Under the pieces are notes generated by a model that was not told the origin of the DNA, searched no databases, and worked only from the letters and a program-made list of their open reading frames with translations. A DNA stretch of 64,000 bases from Micrococcus lylae NBRC 15355 (GTDB lineage: Bacteria > Actinomycetota > Actinomycetes > Actinomycetales > Micrococcaceae): positions 21,154-85,153 of the forward strand of contig NZ_BCSN01000005.1 in assembly GCF_001570885.1 (NCBI RefSeq). The letters run 5' to 3'. The translations under genes were made by a program, and so were the position numbers. Shown here piece after piece: positions 24,462-33,054 of the stretch (its first letter is position 1; every line of letters starts with the position of its first letter).

Positions 24462-24468
24462 GGGCGTG

Positions 24469-25218
24469 TCAGGTCGGGTCCGCTCCGTCCACGTCCACCC
24501 AGTCGTGGCCGACCGGCACGGCCGTGCCGGCGCCGGAGGTGACCGAGGCGAGTGAGGCCTGAAGGGACTCGATGCGGGTGGGGGAGTCCGGCACGGCGAC
24601 GCACAGCACGGCGGCGTCCGCCTCGTAGCGCACGTCGTGGACGTGATGCCCGGCGGAGTCCAGCTCGTGCTGCCAGCGGCCGGCCTCGGCGTGGGGGGCA
24701 TCCACCTCGAACAGGGCCATGCGGGAGCGGGTGACCAGGGGTGCGGCGTCGAGGGTCGCGCTCACCGTGTCCGAGTAGGCGCGCACCAGCCCGCCGGCGC
24801 CGAGCTTGACGCCCCCGAAGTAGCGGACCACCACGGCGCAGACGTCGGTGAGGTCGCGAGCGCCGTCCGGACCGGTCTGGCGCTGCATCAGGGCCTCGAG
24901 CATGGGTACACCGGCGGTGCCGGCCGGTTCGCCGTCGTCGTTGGAGCGGGCCTGGCGACGGTCCGGCCCGAGCACGAACGCGCTGCACACGTGCCGGGAG
25001 TCGTGGAAGCGCCGGCGCAGGGCCGAGATCATCTCGCGTGCGTCGTCCTCGGAGTCCACGCGGGCCACGAAGCCCAGGAACCGGGAACGCCTGATCTCCA
25101 GCTCCACATGGGTCCACCCGTCCTCCGGGCGGGTCCGCGCGGCGGGCACCGTGCAGCGCACCACGCCGGCGGCGGCGTCGGATGCGGCAGGGGAGACGGC
25201 TGGGTCTGAGGCGGACAT
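24469..25218 (-). CDS. yigZ: YigZ/IMPACT (UPF0029) family protein
   Basis: A 249-residue protein of the YigZ/IMPACT family. The N-terminal domain contains the conserved SRFLGFVARV, HDSRHVCSAF and DGEPAGTAGVPML segments, and VVRYFGGVKLGAGGLVRAYSD is the family signature. The C-terminal domain has the ferredoxin-like fold seen in this family. Eukaryotic IMPACT modulates Gcn2; the bacterial role is unclear. It sits in reverse orientation between the two BCCT genes. The ATG at 25218 follows a minus-strand TAGAGT by seven bases, and the promoter segment is duplicated. Confidence 0.88.
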   Translation of the reverse strand: MSASDPAVSPAASDAAAGVVRCTVPAARTRPEDGWTHVELEIRRSRFLGFVARVDSEDDAREMISALRRRFHDSRHVCSAFVLGPDRRQARSNDDGEPAGTAGVPMLEALMQRQTGPDGARDLTDVCAVVVRYFGGVKLGAGGLVRAYSDTVSATLDAAPLVTRSRMALFEVDAPHAEAGRWQHELDSAGHHVHDVRYEADAAVLCVAVPDSPTRIESLQASLASVTSGAGTAVPVGHDWVDVDGADPT

Positions 25219-25219
25219 G

Positions 25220-25249
25220 GGCTCCACTCTAGGGCGGCTCCACTCTAGG
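25220..25249 (-). promoter_or_regulatory. Tandemly duplicated -10/start region of the yigZ-family gene
   Basis: The 14-base word GGCTCCACTCTAGG occurs at 25220-25233 and again at 25236-25249. Each contains minus-strand TAGAGT (25226-25231 and 25242-25247). The proximal copy is seven bases from the ATG, as in a leaderless promoter; the distal one would give a ~16-base leader containing GGAGCC. Confidence 0.6.
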
Positions 25250-25280
25250 CCCGTGACACCCCGGCCTGACACAGCCGGTC

Positions 25281-25309
25281 TCGACCTGTGCCGAGCTTCT
25301 GCCTAGGAT
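25281..25309 (+). promoter_or_regulatory. Promoter of the BCCT-CoaE fusion gene
   Basis: TCGACC (25281-25286), a 17-base spacer and TAGGAT (25304-25309), giving a leader of about 80 bases before the ATG at 25396. Confidence 0.6.
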
Positions 25310-25395
25310 CGTCGGCAGTGCTCTTCCGGCACCGCACCCGGCCGCGGGCCCTTTGGACCGGCCGCCCCGGGTTTCGACGACACCACCCCACTCGA

Positions 25396-27774
25396 ATGAA
25401 CTCATTCCTGACGCGCCTTCACGACCGCCTGGGGCTGCGCACCTCGCCCGCGATCTTCTTCGCCTCGGCCCTGGTCATCATCGTCTTCACCGTCGCCATG
25501 GGAGCGTTCCCGGGCCCGGTCCAGCAGGTCTTCGGCGTGGCCGCCCAGTGGCTGCGCTATGACATCGGCTGGTTCTACACCGCCTCGGCGACCTGCCTGG
25601 TGGTCTTCGCCTTCGGTCTCGCGTTCTCCCGCTTCGGCCGCGTCAAGCTCGGCGACGACGACGCCACCCCGGAACACTCCGGCATCGCCTGGTTCGGCAT
25701 GCTCTTCGCCGCAGGCGTCGGCGCCGTGCTCATGTTCTGGGGCATCGCCGAGCCGATGAACCACTACGCCAACCCCCCGCTGGAGGGCACCGATCCCTAC
25801 ACGGACCAGGCCCTGATGCAGGCGATCAACTTCGCCAACCTGCACTTCGGCATCCACATGTGGGGCATCCTCCTGGTGCCGGGCCTGTGCTTCGGGTACT
25901 TCACGTACAAGCGCAAGCTTCCCCCGCGCGTGTCCTCCGCCTTCCAGCCGATCCTCGGCGACGGCATCCACGGACCCATCGGCAAGACCATCGACGTCGT
26001 CACCATCGTCTCCACGGTGTTCGGCATCGGCGTGTCCACCGGCCTGGGCGCCCTGCAGATCAACGCGGGCATGAACTACGTGTTCGGCACCCCGATCGCC
26101 GGCTGGGTCCAGGCGCTGATCATGGCCGTGATCACCGCCGCCGCGCTCACCTCCGTGCTGGCCGGCATGGACAAGGGCGTCAAGCGCCTGTCCTACATCA
26201 ACATCTGCATGGCTGTGGCCTTCATGCTCTACTGCCTGATGTGGGCGGAGTCCTCGCTCAACGTCCTGCGCGGCATGGTCGAGTCCGTCGGCCGCTACGT
26301 GCAGGCGCTGCCCATGCTCACCACCTTCAGCGACACCCTGGGCGGCGGCGCCTGGTCCGGTGACTGGACCGTCTTCTACTGGGCGTGGACCGTGTCCTGG
26401 GCACCGTTCGTCGGCCTGTTCGTCGCGAAGATCTCCCGCGGCCGCACCATCCGCGAGTTCGTCTTCGCCGGCATCGGCATCCCGACCGCCTTCGTGATCA
26501 TCTGGATGGGGGTCTACGGCTTCTCCTCCTACCAGCTGGACCGGTCCACCGCGTCGGCGCCCGGCGCCCCGGGTGAGATGACCCAGACCATCGTGGTGGA
26601 CGGCAACGTCCAGGCCGCGCTGTTCCAGTACCTGCAGCACATGCCGCTGTACCTGCCGGTCGCCACGTTCGCCCTGCTGATCATCGTCATCTTCTTCGTC
26701 ACCTCCATCGACTCCGGCGCCCTCGTCATGGACGCCATGGCCTCCGGGCACGAGGAGGAGACCACCCGGCGCCAGCGTGTGTTCTGGGGCCTGTCCATCG
26801 GCCTGGTCTGCACGGCCATCATCACCACCGCCGGCGAGGACGGCCTGGACGCCCTGCAGGAGGTCATCATCGTCATCGGCTTCCCGGTGATGGTCCTGAC
26901 CCTCATGCAGGCCGCCCTGCTGCTGCGCGCCCTGCGCGAGGACGCCGGCTCCCTCAAGCCGATGCGCACCCGTCAGTGGAAGCCCGTGCTCCCCGCGGAG
27001 GAGTACCACCGCCGTGCCCAGGAGGGCGGCGTGGACATCACCGACTACTCCATCCGCCCGCAGTTCGAGGTCGGCACCGAGCCGGAGTACGACACGCACA
27101 CCCCGAACACCTGGCACCAGCAGAAGACGGTCGCCGAACGCGCCGCCGTCACCATCGGCATGTCCGGTGCCGTGGCGTCCGGCAAGTCCCTCGTGGCCTC
27201 TGAGTTCGCGCGCCACGGTGCCGTCGTCGTGGACTACGACGACCTCATGCACGAACTGCTCGTGGCCGGCCACCCCGCCGTCCGGGAACTCGGCGGCGTG
27301 TTCGGCGAGGACATGGTCCGCGCGGACGGCTCCGTGGACTGGACCGCCGTGGACGCCCTGACCGCTGAGTCCACCGCCGCCCGCACCCGCCTCTACGAGG
27401 TCGTCGACCCGCACGTGAAGGCCGAGGCGAACCGCCGGGCCGCCGCGATCGGCGACGACGCGGTCCTCGTGGTGGACCTGGCCCTGCTGGACGAGTCCTC
27501 CTCGGCCCGCGACTTCGACCGCGTGATCGTGGTCGAGTCCTCGGTGGAGTCCCGCGTGGAGCGGCTCATGGCCGAACTCGGCCTCACCCGCGAGCAGGCC
27601 TGGGCCGAGATCGACGCGGATGCCCAGGACGCGGACCCCAGCGACGCTCCCGGCTGGACCACCATCGAGAACTCCGGCACCCGTGAGGAGCTCTCCGCTG
27701 CGGTGGACGCCTACTGGTCCGAACATGTCCAGCCCGTGCTGGACCAGGTGAAGGCGGCGTCCACCGACGCCTGA
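25396..27774 (+). CDS. BCCT transporter fused to a dephospho-CoA-kinase-like P-loop domain
   Basis: A 792-residue protein read in one uninterrupted frame. Residues ~1-520 are a BCCT carrier (GVGAVLMFWGIAEPMNHY; GLGALQINAG; DWTVFYWAWTVSWAPFVG; KISRGRTIREF), and ~520-580 form a hydrophilic linker closely matching the tail of the BCCT protein at 22640. Residues ~583-792 resemble CoaE: Walker A GMSGAVASGKS (588-598), DYDD at 613-616 where CoaE has DAD, VVDLALLDES where CoaE has VPLLVES, and R-x-R-L-Y-x-V-V-D-P-H for the CoaE R-L-x-x-I-V-H-P segment. The CoaE lid motif N-R-I-A-A-Q is replaced by A-E-I-D-A-D, removing the conserved arginine, so CoA kinase activity is doubtful. A true coaE follows. 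The start is set by alignment with the first BCCT; the ribosome site is weak. Confidence 0.88.
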   Translation: MNSFLTRLHDRLGLRTSPAIFFASALVIIVFTVAMGAFPGPVQQVFGVAAQWLRYDIGWFYTASATCLVVFAFGLAFSRFGRVKLGDDDATPEHSGIAWFGMLFAAGVGAVLMFWGIAEPMNHYANPPLEGTDPYTDQALMQAINFANLHFGIHMWGILLVPGLCFGYFTYKRKLPPRVSSAFQPILGDGIHGPIGKTIDVVTIVSTVFGIGVSTGLGALQINAGMNYVFGTPIAGWVQALIMAVITAAALTSVLAGMDKGVKRLSYINICMAVAFMLYCLMWAESSLNVLRGMVESVGRYVQALPMLTTFSDTLGGGAWSGDWTVFYWAWTVSWAPFVGLFVAKISRGRTIREFVFAGIGIPTAFVIIWMGVYGFSSYQLDRSTASAPGAPGEMTQTIVVDGNVQAALFQYLQHMPLYLPVATFALLIIVIFFVTSIDSGALVMDAMASGHEEETTRRQRVFWGLSIGLVCTAIITTAGEDGLDALQEVIIVIGFPVMVLTLMQAALLLRALREDAGSLKPMRTRQWKPVLPAEEYHRRAQEGGVDITDYSIRPQFEVGTEPEYDTHTPNTWHQQKTVAERAAVTIGMSGAVASGKSLVASEFARHGAVVVDYDDLMHELLVAGHPAVRELGGVFGEDMVRADGSVDWTAVDALTAESTAARTRLYEVVDPHVKAEANRRAAAIGDDAVLVVDLALLDESSSARDFDRVIVVESSVESRVERLMAELGLTREQAWAEIDADAQDADPSDAPGWTTIENSGTREELSAAVDAYWSEHVQPVLDQVKAASTDA

Positions 27775-27782
27775 TCCGCCGC

Positions 27783-27801
27783 CGTCCCGGACACCGGGAC
27801 G
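27783..27801 (+). terminator. Small hairpin after the BCCT-CoaE fusion gene
   Basis: An 8-bp stem (CGTCCCGG / CCGGGACG) with a three-base loop ACA, nine bases after the stop and followed by GAAACG. It is a plausible but weak terminator. Confidence 0.45.
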
Positions 27802-27843
27802 AAACGCCGCCGGCCGGTGTCGCCCTCGGGCGGCCCCGGCCGG

Positions 27844-27849
27844 TAGCGT
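27844..27849 (+). promoter_or_regulatory. Possible -10 box of coaE
   Basis: TAGCGT, about 110 bases before the coaE GTG, in the gap after the fusion gene. A CGACGACGGCCCC word downstream (from about 27911) has no matching right arm, so it is not a hairpin. Confidence 0.3.
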
Positions 27850-27961
27850 GCTGTGGGCCGGAGCACAGCGGCCCGCCTCGCGCGCGGCCTCTCGGGGACG
27901 GCGCCCTTGACGACGACGGCCCCCTCGCCTCCGCCTTCCGACCCACCGAGGAGAGACTTCC

Positions 27962-28708
27962 GTGACCGAGACCGTCGCACCCCACCCCTCCCGTCCCCGT
28001 CTGCACGTGGGCCTGACCGGCGGCATCGCCGCCGGCAAGTCGACGGTGGCCCGGGTGTTCGCCGAGCGCGGCGCCATCCTGGTGGACGCGGACAAGATCG
28101 CCCGCGACGTGCTCGCCCGAGGCACCGAGGGCCTCGCCGCCGTCCAGGACGAGTTCGGCGACCGCGTCATCACCGCCGAAGGGGACCTGGACCGTGCCGC
28201 CATGGCCGAGATCGTCTTCACCGACCCGGCCGCCCGCGAGCGCCTCAACCGGATCGTCCACCCGCGCATCCGCGCCTTCGGCCGCCGGCTCGTGGCGGAG
28301 GCCGGCCCGGACGCCGTGGTGGTCCAGGACGTGCCGTTGCTCGTCGAGTCCGGCCAGGCCTCCGCCTACGACCTGGTCGTCGTCGTCGAGTCGCCGGTGC
28401 AGGAGCGCATCCGCCGCATGGTGGAGGACCGCGGCATGACCGTGGAGGACGCCCAGAACCGCATCGCCGCCCAGGCGAGCGACGAGGAGCGCCGCAAGGC
28501 CGCCGACGTGCTCCTGGTCAACGACGCCGACCTGGATGCGCTGAAGCGCGCGGCGAACAAGGTCTGGGACCGCTTCATCGCCGTCGACGGCGACGGCTTC
28601 GACCCGGACTCCACCCAGGGCCGGGACGAGCCGGCCGGCGAGGCACCGGCTGCCGACGCCGCCGAGCCGGCCGAGGACCGCGGCGAGGGGCGCGCCCAAG
28701 GCCGGTGA
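27962..28708 (+). CDS. coaE: Dephospho-CoA kinase
   Basis: CoaE phosphorylates the ribose 3'-OH of dephospho-CoA, the last step of coenzyme A synthesis. The 248-residue protein starts at GTG with GGAGAG upstream. It has Walker [11 protein letters not shown] (about residues 19-28), the catalytic Asp pair in [30 protein letters not shown], and the lid QNRIAAQ. The core ends near residue 210, and the last ~35 residues are an acidic Ala/Pro/Glu tail. All key residues are present, unlike the CoaE-like domain just upstream, so this is the functional kinase. uvrB follows after 61 bases from its own promoter. Confidence 0.94.
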   Translation: MTETVAPHPSRPRLHVGLTGGIAAGKSTVARVFAERGAILVDADKIARDVLARGTEGLAAVQDEFGDRVITAEGDLDRAAMAEIVFTDPAARERLNRIVHPRIRAFGRRLVAEAGPDAVVVQDVPLLVESGQASAYDLVVVVESPVQERIRRMVEDRGMTVEDAQNRIAAQASDEERRKAADVLLVNDADLDALKRAANKVWDRFIAVDGDGFDPDSTQGRDEPAGEAPAADAAEPAEDRGEGRAQGR

Positions 28709-28756
28709 CGTCGTCGGGACGGCGGGCGAGGACCGCACCGCGTCCGCCGACCCGCG

Positions 28757-28762
28757 TAGGCT
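28757..28762 (+). promoter_or_regulatory. -10 box of uvrB, apparent leaderless start
   Basis: TAGGCT seven bases before the ATG at 28770, the same arrangement as pyk. No ribosome site and no clear SOS box. Confidence 0.6.
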
Positions 28763-28769
28763 GGCTGGC

Positions 28770-30908
28770 ATGAGCCTGGCCCAGCAGATCAACCGCGTCG
28801 TCGCACCCTTCGAGGTCGTCAGCCCCTACCAGCCCTCGGGGGACCAGCCGACGGCGATCGCCGAGCTGACCGAGAGGATCCAGGCCGGCGAGAAGGACGT
28901 CGTCCTCATGGGAGCCACCGGCACCGGCAAGTCCGCCACCACCGCGTGGCTGATCGAGTCCCTGCAGCGGCCCACCCTGGTGATGGTCCAGAACAAGACG
29001 CTCGCCGCGCAGCTGGCCAACGAGTTCCGCGAGCTGCTGCCGCACAACGCGGTCGAGTACTTCGTCTCCTACTACGACTACTACCAGCCGGAAGCGTACG
29101 TCCCGCAGACGGACACCTTCATCGAGAAGGACTCCTCCATCAACGAGGAGGTCGAGCGTCTGCGCCACTCGGCCACCAACGCGCTGCTGACCCGTCGTGA
29201 TGTGGTCGTGGTCGCCACCGTCTCCTGCATCTACGGCCTCGGCACGCCGGAGGAGTACATCGAGCAGATGGTCACCCTCCGGCAGGGGCAGGAGATGGAC
29301 CGGGACGCGCTGCTGCGCCAGTTCGTGGCCATGCAGTACGTCCGCAACGACACCGACTTCCACCGCGGCACCTTCCGCGTGCGCGGCGACGTGGTCGAGA
29401 TCATCCCCATGTACGAGGAGCTGGCCGTGCGCATCGAGTTCTTCGGCGATGAGATCGAGTCCATCCAGACACTCCACCCGCTCACCGGCCAGGTGATCCG
29501 GGAGGAGGACGAGATGTACATCTTCCCGGCCTCCCACTACGTGGCCGGCGACGAGCGCATGGCGAAGGCCATCACGTCCATCGAGGACGAGCTGCGCGAG
29601 CGCCTGCAGGAGCTGGAGTCCCAGGACAAGCTCCTCGAGGCCCAGCGGCTGCGGATGCGCACCACCTACGACCTCGAGATGATGCAGCAGATGGGCTACT
29701 GCAACGGCATCGAGAACTACTCCCGGCACATCGACGGCCGGCCCGCCGGCTCCGCCCCGCACTGCCTGCTGGACTACTTCCCGGACGACTTCCTCCTGGT
29801 GGTCGACGAGTCCCACGTGACCATCCCGCAGATCGGCGCGATGTACGAGGGGGACATGTCACGCAAGCGGACCCTGGTGGAGCACGGGTTCCGGCTGCCG
29901 TCTGCCATGGACAACCGGCCGCTGAAGTGGGACGAGTACCTCGAGCGCATCGGCCAGACCGTGTACCTGTCCGCGACCCCCGGACCCTACGAGCTCTCGC
30001 AGGCCGACGGCTACGTGGAGCAGATCATCCGCCCCACCGGCCTGGTGGACCCCAAGGTGGTGGTCAAGCCCGTGCAGGGGCAGATCGACGACCTGCTCGA
30101 GCAGATCCGCATCCGCACGGCCAAGGACGAGCGCGTCCTCGTCACCACGCTGACCAAGCGCATGGCCGAGGACCTCACCGAGTACCTGCTCGAGCACGGC
30201 GTGAAGGTCGAGTACCTGCACTCGGACGTGGACACCCTCCGGCGTGTGGAGCTGCTGCGTGAGCTGCGCAAGGGCACCTTCGACGTGCTCGTGGGCATCA
30301 ACCTGCTCCGGGAGGGACTCGACCTGCCCGAGGTGTCCCTGGTGTCCATCCTCGACGCGGACAAGGAGGGCTTCCTGCGCTCCACCACCTCGCTCATCCA
30401 GACCATCGGCCGCGCCGCCCGCAACGTCTCCGGCGAAGTCCACATGTACGCGGACAACGTCACGGACTCGATGCGCCGGGCCATCGACGAGACCGAGCGC
30501 CGCCGGGCCGTGCAGATCGCGTACAACCGGGAGCACGGGATCGACCCGCAGCCGCTGCGCAAGCGCATCGCGGACATCACGGACCAGCTGGCCCGCGAGG
30601 ACGCGGACACCGCGGACTTCCTCTCCGGCATGGGCGGCGTGAAGTCCGGCTTCGACTTCGGCATGGGCCGCCGCGGCATCACCTCCGCGCGCGCCGACGC
30701 CGCCGAGCAGGGCGAGGGCGAGGACGGAGCGAGCCCTGCCGTGGACGCCGCCACGCTGCCGGCGAAGGACCTCGAGGACCTCATCACCCAGATGTCCCGG
30801 CAGATGCACCAGGCCGCCGCCGAGCTGCAGTTCGAGCTGGCCGCGCGCCTGCGCGACGAGGTCGCAGAGCTGAAGAAGGAACTGCGTCAGATGAAGCGGG
30901 AGGGCTGA
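28770..30908 (+). CDS. uvrB: Excinuclease ABC subunit B
   Basis: UvrB is the DNA-damage-verifying helicase-like subunit that is loaded by UvrA2 and recruits UvrC. The 712-residue protein has the N-terminal [11 protein letters not shown] start, Walker [11 protein letters not shown] (about residues 49-58), the beta-hairpin [12 protein letters not shown] that clamps damaged DNA, motif II VVDESH, and helicase motifs V and VI ([19 protein letters not shown]). The C-terminal UVR domain ([15 protein letters not shown]...LAARLRDEV) binds UvrC. It is followed two bases later by an MFS gene, so the two are probably one transcript. Confidence 0.97.
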   Translation: MSLAQQINRVVAPFEVVSPYQPSGDQPTAIAELTERIQAGEKDVVLMGATGTGKSATTAWLIESLQRPTLVMVQNKTLAAQLANEFRELLPHNAVEYFVSYYDYYQPEAYVPQTDTFIEKDSSINEEVERLRHSATNALLTRRDVVVVATVSCIYGLGTPEEYIEQMVTLRQGQEMDRDALLRQFVAMQYVRNDTDFHRGTFRVRGDVVEIIPMYEELAVRIEFFGDEIESIQTLHPLTGQVIREEDEMYIFPASHYVAGDERMAKAITSIEDELRERLQELESQDKLLEAQRLRMRTTYDLEMMQQMGYCNGIENYSRHIDGRPAGSAPHCLLDYFPDDFLLVVDESHVTIPQIGAMYEGDMSRKRTLVEHGFRLPSAMDNRPLKWDEYLERIGQTVYLSATPGPYELSQADGYVEQIIRPTGLVDPKVVVKPVQGQIDDLLEQIRIRTAKDERVLVTTLTKRMAEDLTEYLLEHGVKVEYLHSDVDTLRRVELLRELRKGTFDVLVGINLLREGLDLPEVSLVSILDADKEGFLRSTTSLIQTIGRAARNVSGEVHMYADNVTDSMRRAIDETERRRAVQIAYNREHGIDPQPLRKRIADITDQLAREDADTADFLSGMGGVKSGFDFGMGRRGITSARADAAEQGEGEDGASPAVDAATLPAKDLEDLITQMSRQMHQAAAELQFELAARLRDEVAELKKELRQMKREG

Positions 30909-30910
30909 GC

Positions 30911-32278
30911 ATGGGCCGGGACCACGGGGTCGCCCGGGCACGTCATCAGCACAGGGTCGTCACCACCCTGTCCCTGAGCCAGGTCTTCTCCGGCATCGGC
31001 AACGGCGCCGCCCTGGCCGTCGGCTCCCTCATGGCGGCCGAGCTCTCGGGCAGCGACGCGCTGGCGGGCACGACCACCATGGCGCTGTCCCTCGCCGGTG
31101 CGCTGTCGGCGCTGCCGCTGGCCCGGCTGGCCCTGGCCAAGGGGCGGCGCATCACGCTCTCCACGGCCTACGGCATCGCGGCGTTCGGTGCGCTGGGCAT
31201 GATCGTGGCCCCCATGCTCGAGGAGGCGTTGCCGGGGATCGGCTACCCGGTGCTGGTGCTCGCGGCGCTGCTCATCGGCCTCGGGGGTGCAGGCAACCTT
31301 CAGGCGCGCTTCGCGGCCACCGACCTGGCCGAGGACCGCACCCGCGGGCGGGACCTGGGCATCGTGGTCTGGTCCATCACCGTCGGCGCCGTCTCCGGGC
31401 CGAATCTCATCGGACCCGGCTCGGCTGTCGCCGAGGCGCTCGGGCTGCCGGAGACCTCCGGACCCTTCCTGTTCTCCCTGGTCGGCATGGTCCTTGCGGT
31501 GACCGTCCTGCAGATCGGGCTGCGGCCGGACCCCCTGCACCTGCGCCCGGACGTGGAGGTGGGCCAGGAGGCCGCCGAGAAGGTCGCCGCACCCCGGCTC
31601 CGCGACGGCCTCAAGGTGACCGTGGCGAGCCGCAGGCTCCTGCTCGGCGTGGGCTCCGTGGTCGCCGCGCACACCGTGATGGTCGGCATCATGGCCATGA
31701 CCTCGGTGCACCTGTCCCAGCTGGCCGCCGCCGAGTACGCGGGCCATGCCGGTCAGGCGACGGGCGGACACCATCACACGGACGCGGACACCCTCGTGGT
31801 GATCGGGCTGGTCATCTCGCTGCACATCGCCGGGATGTACGCGCTGTCCCCGCTCGTGGGTCTGCTCGCCGACCGTTGGGGGCGGCTCAGGACCATGGCG
31901 CTGGGCGAGGGCGTGCTGCTGGGCTCCTGCGTGACGGCCTTCGCCTGGCCGGGCAGCCGGGGGGCCGTGACGGTCGCGCTCATCCTCCTGGGTCTGGGGT
32001 GGTCCCTGGTGACGGTGGCAGGCTCCGCCTACGTGTCCGAGCATGCGGCCGGCCCGCGCAGGGTGCTGGTCCAGGGCGTCACGGATGCCGGGATGGGTGC
32101 CGGTGCCGCGGTGGCGGCAGCGCTGTCCGGGCTGATCATGGCCGTCATCGGATTCCACGGGCTCGCCGTGGTGGGCGGTGTGATCTGCCTGGCGGGCCTC
32201 GCGGGAGTGCTCGCCGCCCTGCGCCATGACCTTCACGCTTATACTAATGTCAGTATCAGTCAGGAAGTGATGTCATGA
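30911..32278 (+). CDS. Major facilitator superfamily transporter
   Basis: A 455-residue integral membrane protein with about 12 hydrophobic helices, a cytoplasmic Arg/Asp-rich loop between helices 2 and 3 (ARLALAKGRRI) as in MFS carriers, and the matching second-half loop GLLADRWGRLRTMALG. A histidine-rich periplasmic loop (GGHHHTDADT, about residues 286-295) could bind metal. The substrate is unknown. The ATG is two bases after the uvrB stop with GGGAGGG as ribosome site. Its last ~12 codons are made of AT-rich codons rare in this genome, and contain the satD promoter/operator. Confidence 0.8.
   Translation: MGRDHGVARARHQHRVVTTLSLSQVFSGIGNGAALAVGSLMAAELSGSDALAGTTTMALSLAGALSALPLARLALAKGRRITLSTAYGIAAFGALGMIVAPMLEEALPGIGYPVLVLAALLIGLGGAGNLQARFAATDLAEDRTRGRDLGIVVWSITVGAVSGPNLIGPGSAVAEALGLPETSGPFLFSLVGMVLAVTVLQIGLRPDPLHLRPDVEVGQEAAEKVAAPRLRDGLKVTVASRRLLLGVGSVVAAHTVMVGIMAMTSVHLSQLAAAEYAGHAGQATGGHHHTDADTLVVIGLVISLHIAGMYALSPLVGLLADRWGRLRTMALGEGVLLGSCVTAFAWPGSRGAVTVALILLGLGWSLVTVAGSAYVSEHAAGPRRVLVQGVTDAGMGAGAAVAAALSGLIMAVIGFHGLAVVGGVICLAGLAGVLAALRHDLHAYTNVSISQEVMS
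32240..32256 (+). promoter_or_regulatory. satD promoter with overlapping palindromic operator inside the MFS gene
   Basis: A consensus -10 box TATACT (32240-32245) overlaps the inverted repeat ATACT-N6-AGTAT (32241-32256), inside the last codons of the MFS gene and ~32 bases before the satD ATG. SatD carries a helix-turn-helix and may bind here. No good -35 is visible, which would fit an activated or repressed promoter. Confidence 0.55.
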
Positions 32279-33054
32279 CCGAGCAGGGGGCCGTGCCGGC
32301 CGTGGCGGTGATCGCGGATCTGGTCGGGTCGCGGCTGCTCCCGGACCGTGCATCCGCGCAGGAGCAGGTGCTGCACGCCTGGGCCGAGGCCCATGGGCAG
32401 GTCTGCGGATCGGCTTCGTCGCATGCGGACGGGCAGGCGGGGACGGACGAGACGAGTTCCGGTACAGCCGGGGACCAGCCCCCGGCCCCGGGAGCGGGGC
32501 AGGTCCCGCCGTGGGCGACCGTCGGCGACGAGTTCCAGGCCGTCTACCCGGACCTGCCCACCGCACTGCGCGCCCTGCTCCGGGTGATGCTGGCCCTTCA
32601 GGAGCCGGTGCGCCTGCGCTTCGGCATCGGGCTCGGACACGTGACCGCGCTGGCCGACGGCCAGGGCGGACCGATCCAGGACGGCGACGCCTGGTGGTCC
32701 GCGCGCGCCGCGATCGAGGCCGGACACGAACGGGATGCGACGGCGGCCACGCTCGAGGTGCGCTCCGCCGCCGGGGACGCTGCGGAGGACGGGGAGGCGG
32801 TGCCCGGACTGGAGGCGGCGGCGGCCCGCCTGCTGGAGCACCTCATCGGAGCGATGAAGCCGCGGGAGCGGCGGATCGTCCGCGCCACCTTGGACGGCGT
32901 CTACCAGAAGGACGTGGCCGAGGCCGAGGGCATCAGCCAGTCCGCCGTGTCGCAGTCGCTGACCCGCTCCGGCGGGCGGATGCTCGTGGACGTGGACCAT
33001 CTGCTGGCGCAGGCCGCCGGACGGCCGGCCCGGACGGGGCAGGAGCACCGATGA
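32275..33054 (+). CDS. satD: SatD-family protein with C-terminal helix-turn-helix
   Basis: A 259-residue protein of the SatD family (named from streptococcal acid tolerance; molecular function unsettled). The N-terminal half has the family start AVIADLVGSR and the PWATVGDEFQAVY and FGIGLGHV segments, interrupted by a Gly/Pro/Ala-rich insertion at residues ~44-80. The C-terminal ~65 residues have a sigma-region-4-like helix-turn-helix (PRERRIVRATLDGVYQKDVAEAEG, then ISQSAVSQSL), suggesting DNA binding. The ATG overlaps the upstream MFS stop (ATGA) and its own stop overlaps the next gene. A palindrome lies in its promoter. Autoregulation is inferred. Confidence 0.8.
   Translation: MTEQGAVPAVAVIADLVGSRLLPDRASAQEQVLHAWAEAHGQVCGSASSHADGQAGTDETSSGTAGDQPPAPGAGQVPPWATVGDEFQAVYPDLPTALRALLRVMLALQEPVRLRFGIGLGHVTALADGQGGPIQDGDAWWSARAAIEAGHERDATAATLEVRSAAGDAAEDGEAVPGLEAAAARLLEHLIGAMKPRERRIVRATLDGVYQKDVAEAEGISQSAVSQSLTRSGGRMLVDVDHLLAQAAGRPARTGQEHR

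Noticed and set aside
25396..27774. Two separate genes (BCCT carrier and a coaE-like gene) instead of a fusion
   Set aside because: There is no stop codon between the parts, no credible start with ribosome site before the P-loop, and the only nearby ATG falls inside the P-loop itself.
27895..27960. CGACGACGGCCCC upstream of coaE as a terminator
   Set aside because: No complementary right arm is present within 60 bases, so no hairpin forms.
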